Source: Hygrocybe punicea (taxonomy: Eukaryota > Basidiomycota > Agaricomycetes > Agaricales > Hygrophoraceae). From it: a DNA stretch of 64,000 nt. Numbering within the stretch: position 1 is the first letter of the stretch; each line of letters opens with the position of its first letter. Shown piece by piece: positions 57,300 through 64,000 of the stretch. The notes below the pieces were generated by a model that did not search any database, was not told the origin of the DNA, and was given only the letters and a program-made list of their open reading frames with translations. The position numbers and the translations under genes were made by a program. The stretch lies in the NCBI GenBank assembly GCA_963556145.1, contig OY744461.1, positions 6,210,891-6,274,890 of the forward strand. Direction: 5' to 3'.

Positions 57300-59846
57300 A
57301 TTGAGCATCACCTTACACTACTCACATCCATAGCCACCTCCGTTGTATATGAGGAACCTGCCCCAATTTGACCTGGCAACAGAGCCGAGGACAAGGGCGG
57401 TGAATAGAGAGGCTGGGCTTTTGCAACAATTGCGGGGTCGAGCGATGATAGAAATTCTTTGTTATGGTACCTGACCCGTTCCTGCACAAACAGAATGCGG
57501 TGGTCAGTTATTTTTGACAGCATGATGGCAAACCGATGAGCTCGTCACCTTCAAAGGCTGCGGCCAGGGAAGTGGCATGTTCTCCCCTTGCCCTGGAATC
57601 TCTCTGCTATAAATTAACAAATATGGACCAGCGCCCAGATGTATTCCCGCTGGATCAGTGAGGACGGTCTCTTCCGATACCTGCCCAAGCCGAGTGATGC
57701 GTCAGAGGAGGGTCAAAGTATACTAGAACAAACGCGCCTCCGTTACATCCGAATCAACACATTTCCACCAAACATCTTTGTCCTGCACATATGAATGCAG
57801 TTGTCTTCTCCCAAAGAGACCGTCATGTGCGAGAACCACGCGCAAATTATACTATTGTGTCTCTGCAGTTAGACAGTTGTGGTAAGGATTTCATAACATT
57901 GACCAACTTTGTGTCTTTGTAGTTCAGGACAGTCAAATAAGACAGCGGAACGTGCCTTAAGGTCCGCAACTTGCCTGTCGGTTGCTGAAAGAAACAAGAT
58001 TCAACTGGTTTGCAAAATGGCATGAAGACGGCGAACCTTCTAGTTCGTTTTCGATCGTCGCCAGAATCTTCCTCAATTTTATGGCGGTTATATCGATGGC
58101 AGCTTGGCGTACTGTGCTCCCTTTCGCATCAGCTAATTTCTCGTAATAGTGAAGAGATGCGCGAAGGTCTTTCAATGTATCTTTCCCCTAAAATCATATC
58201 TTATTAAATTGCACACCAATATGGGAGATTTCAAAAACTAACATTGAAATGCGTGATCGAATTTCGATGCAAAGTTAGTCTCTGCACTTCTGAATTCATC
58301 GCCATTTGTATAGTCCGCTTCTGATTGGCTAGATCGAAATTCTCGCCAAGAAATTGGTCCAAATACAGGGACTTTGGATATCTGAAGCCTCTGTGCGCTG
58401 ATGACAGCACCGTCGCAGAAGACGAAGATGGTACCGAAGATGGCCCAGACCGATTACTCTTGAGGTAAAATGAGATCACCTGCGACGGTTCCAGAATAAC
58501 ATCGTGGTTCGACCCGCCTTCGTGGTAGCGGGATAGAAGGGCGGACAGACGAGAGATGAGGTCATTGCTTGTGATGCCATCGCTGCATGTATCAACCGTA
58601 ACAACGCAATCTTCGCTTGTGTGTACGATATCGGAGGTTGGCTCCATGTTGATGCGGCTGTGGCTAAAGAAGAATAACCGTGGACTTACACTTGATAATT
58701 TTTAAAGCAGGGACGGAAACGGCAAAATGATCGTACGCCACCTTATTCCTGGGTGCATATCCTCCTCGAACTGTTGGTGGAGGTGCCTGCTTATGACCGT
58801 TGCCACAGATCTCAAGAATTCTATGGCCATGGTTGAGGGATTTCCGATCAGAGGAGAGGCATTGCAGGAACATTACCAGCAGATAATTCGCCAGGGAGTT
58901 CTGTCGCATTGCTCCAAGGCTGAGCGTTGAAACTCTTTATCACTTGGTCAGCCACCAGTGCGGACAACTGAGCCATGTCCATGTTAGCGAACAACTCTAC
59001 CAAGGGCCACATGAATTGCCCTATCAAAGGATGGTTATTCAGAAGCTGCTTGTTTTCTTGTTTGGCTTTTACGTCAGTCAAGGAACAATCCCTCACCTGA
59101 TCCGCTCGTCGGGAGGTTCACAACCGTGGCGTCAAGTGGGGCATACGGGCGCCAAGTTGCAATGCTTTGCCGGACCTGTGGGACGGCAAACAATCCTTGG
59201 ATGACCAGCGCGGCGTATGTGAGTGTGGGAGAGGTAGGACGCAGGGCAACCGGACGACCGCCTTCCCTCACGGATTTTTCAATTGGTAGATCCTCGTACG
59301 CATCTCCGGCAAAATCGTTGTAGCCGGAGCTCAGTGATTCTTCAATTGCGCGACTAAGTGTCTGGTCGTCATGGGACACCGAGCTCGTTGGGGCCTATTA
59401 AAAAAGAAAGTTGCTTCCCAAGTCATTTTCTCATGTCCAAGGTATCAATTGAGCAAGGTAAATAGATAGATAGATACATTGGAGGGTACGATGGCCCAGT
59501 CAGGGTTTGGCATGCGGTCGCTGGGACCGAATTTCGTCCCGCCGTTTTGCGGCTGCAAGGAAGCTTCTAGGGCGCGAGTCAGATCGTCATCATCGGATGT
59601 CAGATCGATAACGGATGAGTGCGGAGGCTTGCGCTCGGGATGCGTGGGAGCCATGCTGGGCTTCGAAGACCATGAGGCAACCTCGCCTCTGTCTCCCTCG
59701 AGGATAGCAGTGGCGGCTTTTTGCACGTCGCCATTGCATTTTCGCAAAACCCGACGTGCTACTTCGGGGTCGAGGTCTCCCATCATGCCAGTCAGGAGTT
59801 CCACATTCTCCCGTTCTTCGTCGTGTGTGTTCAGATAGCCCGCCAT
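57300..59846 (-). CDS. UBA/UIM/USP-like protein, probable pseudo-deubiquitinase
   Basis: Spliced host gene, ATG at 59,846. Residues 15-51 (VELLTGMMGDLDPEVARRVLRKCNGDVQKAATAILEG) form a UBA/CUE-like ubiquitin-binding domain. Two UIM-like motifs follow: DDDLTRALEASLQ in exon 1 and DDQTLSRAIEESL in exon 2 (acceptor at 59,395). Then comes a USP-like region: ALRPTSPTLTYAALVIQGLF aligns to the USP Cys box but has Thr where NTCW would supply Cys. Later exons give FKYPKSLYLDQFL-like sequence, LRASLHYYEKLAD, and a His-box-like DGLFGRRQLHSYVQDKDVWW at about 57,800. The domain order recalls USP25/USP28. A TAA near 58,700 and a frame problem near 57,740 leave the model uncertain; it may be spliced differently or be damaged. 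The last exon ends at 57,308. Confidence 0.65.
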
Positions 59847-59971
59847 CTTTATGTTGAATCGCCAGTTCAAGGTGCGGACACTGCGGAGTGTTTCAACTGT
59901 TTGACTCTGGGACACGTGTCAATAATGGCCACTGTGATTTCAGATCTAATCTAATAAACTAATACAGCTGG

Positions 59972-62706
59972 TCAACCTTGACTTGCTTCATTTCCGTGCG
60001 CGTTGCTTTTGTGCTTGGGTGTAAATATCCAGGATTCTGGAGCTGGCCCTAGGAACATCTCCGAAATCTTGACCCAGTCCCTACTGTCTCCACTGGCGAG
60101 CAAAGTTTCTGCCAAAAATAAATAAAATCCAGAAAGGCACCGAAGGAAGAAAAAGTAGACCAACCAAGGTCATCTCTGCCACGAAAGGCTGGGGCACGAT
60201 CGTTTATGCGACCGGGAACTACCTCGAGCAGGCCAATAGGGACATAGCGGTATTGGAATGACAGTGATTCGCAAAGGTAACGGCGTGTGGTGTTCACGCC
60301 CGCCGTATCTGAACCAAAATGGCTGAGTAAATGGGATATATTATCAGGACAAGATAATTTGTCTCGGAAAGAGGCCTACTTGAGTCCAAACCCGGCATAC
60401 TAAAAATTCTATTTAGAGAGGAAAAGCGTGGGTATGACATGACGTCTTACCGTCCTGATTAGCTCAAGGCGTTCTCGAGAGCTGATATCCCATTCTCTAT
60501 GCTCCTTTATTTCCGTGAAGATCCAAGGCTTGATCAATCCGCCACGTCCAATCATGACACCGTCGACGCCGCTTTTTTCTATCGCAGACCAATAGTCTTG
60601 CGAAGAGTAGCAGTCACCACCGCCAAATAGGGCAACTCTGGGCACTGTATCCATATTCAGTGGCATAATAATATCAATCAGGAACACTGTAACAACCCAC
60701 GGTCTTCATCGGCTTCCCGGGCACGGACGACATCGACACATTGCTTTATGTAGTCCCAATCCGCTAGACGCGTGTATCTTTGCTGTCGGGTCCGACCGTG
60801 CAACTGAAAGACAAGGGGGAAATTTTTCATGTGAGTAAGAGATACAGTCACTAGACAGTATTGTTATTTCTTACCGAGATGCATGCAGCATTCCATTCAG
60901 CGCTCACACGTGGCATGATTTTGTGAGCGGTATTACGTCCATCTTTTACGCCAGTGCGGAGTTTGACTGTCAGGGGTATCTCACCCAGAGCCTTGTTCAT
61001 ACCAAGGAGAATTTTGCCCAATTTGGCAGGGGCGTCAAGCACTACGCGATTTAGCAAATCAGAAAGGACAAGAGGTGGCCAGCAAACACCACAAAAAGAG
61101 GTAACACACGAGCTGAGCCGCTGCCAGCTCGGAAAACCAAATCGATTGGACAACCACAGTTGACGTCAACGAAGTCAATATTCCCCGCGCACTCCTTGGC
61201 TATGGTCTCCGCCGCCGGGACGAGAGTCGCAGGTTTGTTCCCAGCAAGTTGGACGCCGAAAATGGACTCGGATGGATGTCTGCGGACGAGGGACCACTCT
61301 TCCTTTGACCCTGCCAGAAATGATGTGGCTAAGCCCACTATAGATCGCTGTGAGAATCGAGTCCCATGAAGAATATAAACTAAGCTTTACTTTCGCCGCA
61401 GGTGATGTCGGCGCCGTATTTGACACACAGACGACGGAATGGCTGGAATTAAGATGTGTGGGCTGTCCCACCAGAAATATGCTTAAAATAGAAAGCGTAC
61501 CAGGTTGCCCACGGTCGTGAGAGGGGCGAGATCTTTGAGATGGATAAATAAATAAACAGAGATTTGAGATAGGAAAATTTCACCAACATGTTTTGCCAGC
61601 CCAGTCCAGTCTCTTCTTTTCAGCGAATCGTGCAGGGACGTCCGGGGTATCGGCATGAGATAAACCTATGCCAGTGCGCTGAATGGCTTTGTCAATGATA
61701 GTTGTTGTTACCTCGGGAGATTCTTTATTCGATTCTGTTCCCAATTCGGGAACCGAACCATATACTCCCTCCCTATCGCCATCGCCGGTGGCTTGTAGCT
61801 CGAGCCAGTAAGCCTCGGTGATGGGGTAGGGATACTATATAGTCTTGTGTTTAGAACCACAAGTATGTACGATGTGAAATTTACCTTCTTGGAGCGAAGT
61901 AGCTTGAGGATATCTGGTCCGATGAAATTCATTTCCTTTGCCGTAAAGACTGCTTGTGCCTTCTTTTCGTCGTCCTCCAGCGATGCAAGCTGGCCCATTT
62001 CGTCCTTGTATACATGCCCACCCAAGAATCGACACCTTAAGCCATACCTGTGTGTAGATTGGTTTATGGTTCTGTGGTGTAGGGAAAAGGCTCATGCCTG
62101 CATTCCCCAGTTTCCGTATAGATAGGGCAAGCGGTAGTAAGATCAAGGCATGGGTGTTCCACGTCACCCACACCTGAAGGACGTGTACTTTGAACGAACG
62201 GAGGCGAGTCCATCAAATCCGAGGTAGGTGAGTATGAGATATCTGGTTGTTTTGCAAAGAGGTATGCCGGGATGTTATGGTTGGCGCGACAGCTAGTGTT
62301 GTGGGACCTCAACATGCAAACTCCTTCAATGTAAAACGATCGAGTCACTCACTCTGCACCAAACTCACAAGGCTTTCCATTGGCTACTTTCCAACAGAGG
62401 TCCAGCTCGTCTCGAATTTTGCCAAAGCGACGCCCCTTGTTGGCACCCCGTTGGGCCTTTTTCTGCTCCTTTGAGAGCTTCTGCCGCGAGGGTCCCCCAT
62501 ACCCCCGACCCTCGTCGGCACCCGACCATAAGTCGCTGTGACTGGTACAGACCTCCGCAGCGTCATCGTCAGGAGCGGGTCGCGGTTTAAGAGAAAGAAG
62601 GTATCTGTGTAACTCTTAATAGGCTAGTTCTCGAACGTTCGTACACTTACTCTGATTTCACGGGCGCTGTTCCCTGCGAATGTATTTTGGTTTCAAAATG
62701 CAGCAT
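59972..62706 (-). CDS. dus3: tRNA-dihydrouridine(47) synthase, Dus3 type
   Basis: Spliced gene with ATG at 62,706 ([19 protein letters not shown]). [20 protein letters not shown] is the Dus3 N-terminal signature, followed by two CCCH zinc fingers (C-x8-C-x5-C-x3-[22 protein letters not shown], then [11 protein letters not shown]...CRFLGGH). The catalytic domain binds FMN and reduces uridine 47 in the variable loop of tRNAs: [38 protein letters not shown] with the active cysteine, [27 protein letters not shown] and [13 protein letters not shown]. The end [15 protein letters not shown]...[13 protein letters not shown] is also typical; stop TGA 59,972-59,974. Introns are 45-60 bp. The next gene, also minus, starts 126 bases downstream. 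I see no disabling change. Confidence 0.92.
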
Positions 62707-62830
62707 ACCAGTGGTCCAAGAAGGTTTCTGGCCAGTGTCCCAGTAATATGAGGGTTTTCACTGGACAAAATTCATGTGATCACTGGTGGTAACTTGTTAT
62801 TGCCAGTGATTATCAGATTACAGACACAAG
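62707..62830. promoter_or_regulatory. Short upstream region of dus3
   Basis: About 120 bases between the dus3 ATG and the putative LTR of a second Copia element. CCAGTGATTATCA/CACTGGTGGT short inverted motifs are visible. No core promoter element recognised. Confidence 0.4.
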
Positions 62831-63065
62831 TGTGGCCGAATAGTCGCGGAAAGGATTAGTAATCCGTATCACGTGATCCCGGAACTTCAAACACACCTGT
62901 CCGACGAATAATGCTGAAGCACAGCAGTTATTCTACTCACCACAAGAAACTTCTAGTAGATGTAGCTAGTAGTATATAACCCCTCTCAGAAAGATGTAAA
63001 TATAATTTAATTCCACATAAATTACTTAGTGGTCAACAACCACTGCACTACTATATATTCCAATA
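62831..63065 (+). repeat. 5' LTR of a second Copia element (probable)
   Basis: Bounded by TGTGGCCG and CCAATA, immediately followed by a half-tRNA-type primer site and, 85 bases later, a gag start. The 3' LTR lies outside the window, so the left edge is inferred. Confidence 0.6.
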
Positions 63066-63077
63066 GGTTATGAGCCC
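63066..63077 (+). promoter_or_regulatory. Primer binding site, half-tRNA iMet type
   Basis: GGTTATGAGCCC is the exact complement of GGGCTCATAACC, the anticodon arm of initiator tRNA. Twelve bases match, three more than in the first Copia. Confidence 0.75.
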
Positions 63078-63149
63078 TGAACGGCTGTAATGGAAATATG
63101 ATCACACACCTCTGAACATCGCACCACCACCTCGTATACTAAGCTGACT

Positions 63150-63308
63150 ATGACGGACGAAGTCACACACACATCAGGATCCTACCGGATTGAGTTATTG
63201 AAGGGGAGCAATTGGATGCCATGGAAGAGATGGATGTTAGCTGTGCTTTGGGATCTTGGGTTAGAGATGTACATCGATGCAGAATCAAAAGTGGTGGATG
63301 CTTCCTGT
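63150..63308 (+). pseudogene. Copia gag N-terminus, interrupted
   Basis: 53 codons from ATG (MTDEVTHTSGSYRIELLKGS, then NWMPWKRWMLAVLWDLGLE), the usual start of a fungal Copia Gag. The frame ends at a TAG formed by the first bases of an inserted TAGTG element. Confidence 0.8.
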
Positions 63309-64000
63309 TAGTGATGGATAGGTTTGGTTCTGAACCGAGGTTTGGACCTGAACTGAACTGAACTGAACCTGAAATAGGGTTCAGGTTCAAGCTGAAGCCT
63401 GAACTGAACCTGAGGTTCAGTTCAAGGTGGGAAATTCTATGAACCTGGTTCAAACCAGTTTGAACCTGAACCTAAACTTCAACAAATGTGATATAATTTT
63501 GCCTAATTTTTGGAAGAAACATGATCACTTTTGTCTTGTTGTAGCTAACAACTCCCTGTTAAATCCTGCCACTCTCCTTCAGGGGGTTTGAGCTCTGGAT
63601 TTGTCAGGATAAGTTGGTATAAGTTGTATAATATCTGAGGATTATGCCAAGGTAAGCCTCAAGTATGTATGATGTATTATATTATCATTATTTTTAAGTA
63701 CCACAGTTGCAACATTGAAGCTGATAAGCTTAATTTCTTGAACATGTTAGCTTTAAGTGATACAAATGTACAGTAATACATACAATTTGCTCTAAAGGAA
63801 CCTTTGTTCATGCTATATAACCACAAGGCATAAAATAAAGGCATTTATACTGAATAAAAATGTAATCTAGCCCTATGATACACTTACAGGTTTGGTTCAG
63901 GGTTCAGATCAGTGTGAACCTGAACTGAACCTGTTTGAACCTGAACCTAAGGTTCAGTTCAAGGTTCAGCATATTGACTGAACTGAGCCTTAGGTTCAGT
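63309..64000. mobile_element. TAGTG element d, left part (runs off the window)
   Basis: Starts TAGTGATGGATAGG right after CTTCCTGT (63,301-63,308), the candidate 8-bp target. Subterminal GGTTCAGGTTCA/TGAACCTGAAC repeats fill 63,325-63,480 and again 63,890-64,000, so the right end is probably just beyond the window. Confidence 0.7.

Overview
The window looks like a transposon-rich stretch of a basidiomycete (Agaricomycete) genome. Spliced genes have short introns of about 45-60 bp with GTRAGT donors. The element mix (helicase-type Helitrons, hAT, Tc1/mariner, Copia, non-autonomous DNA elements) and a DUF6589-type gene fit this group. I see no rRNA gene, no convincing functional tRNA and no CRISPR array. 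All family names come from motifs read by eye; no search was run.

Layout. 1-11,200: Helitron-1, minus strand, broken by three frameshifts and one stop; its helicase carries a C-terminal USP-like (ubiquitin-protease-fold) region. A 200-N gap at 1,849-2,048 is flanked by an apparently identical 1,493-bp duplicate and is probably an assembly join. 11,200-13,100: AT-rich repeats and a foldback element. 13,277-16,261: spliced hAT transposase, minus. 16,364-21,230: Helitron-2, minus, with intact HUH, tyrosine and Walker A motifs but three TAG stops and one frameshift; its helicase C-terminus lies inverted at 24.1-24.6 kb. 21,300-29,070: low-complexity DNA, a TIR-MITE, a Helitron fragment split by an 849-bp palindrome, and a third foldback.

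29,234-32,635: two probable host genes, an F-box/LRR-like gene and a membrane-anchored DUF7587-like gene. 33,327-48,720: a second mobile cluster. It holds a Tc1/mariner element with 80-bp TIRs, an apparently intact DD34E transposase and a second convergent gene; a larger decayed Tc1-like transposase; and non-autonomous elements beginning TAGTG with 8-bp target duplications. 49,136-56,941: a DUF6589 gene split by a Copia retrotransposon with 5-bp duplications. 57,300-62,706: two host genes, a UBA/UIM/USP-like protein and the tRNA-dihydrouridine synthase Dus3. 62,831-64,000: the 5' end of a second Copia element interrupted by another TAGTG element.

Most mobile genes are decayed. In the Tc1-type genes, Copia and DUF6589 all eleven in-frame stops I could place are TGA, as expected from CGA to TGA changes; in the Helitrons they are TAG. 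The strongest candidates for something new are the two-gene mariner element, the helicase-USP fusion, and a short nested-palindrome module shared by otherwise different TAGTG elements.
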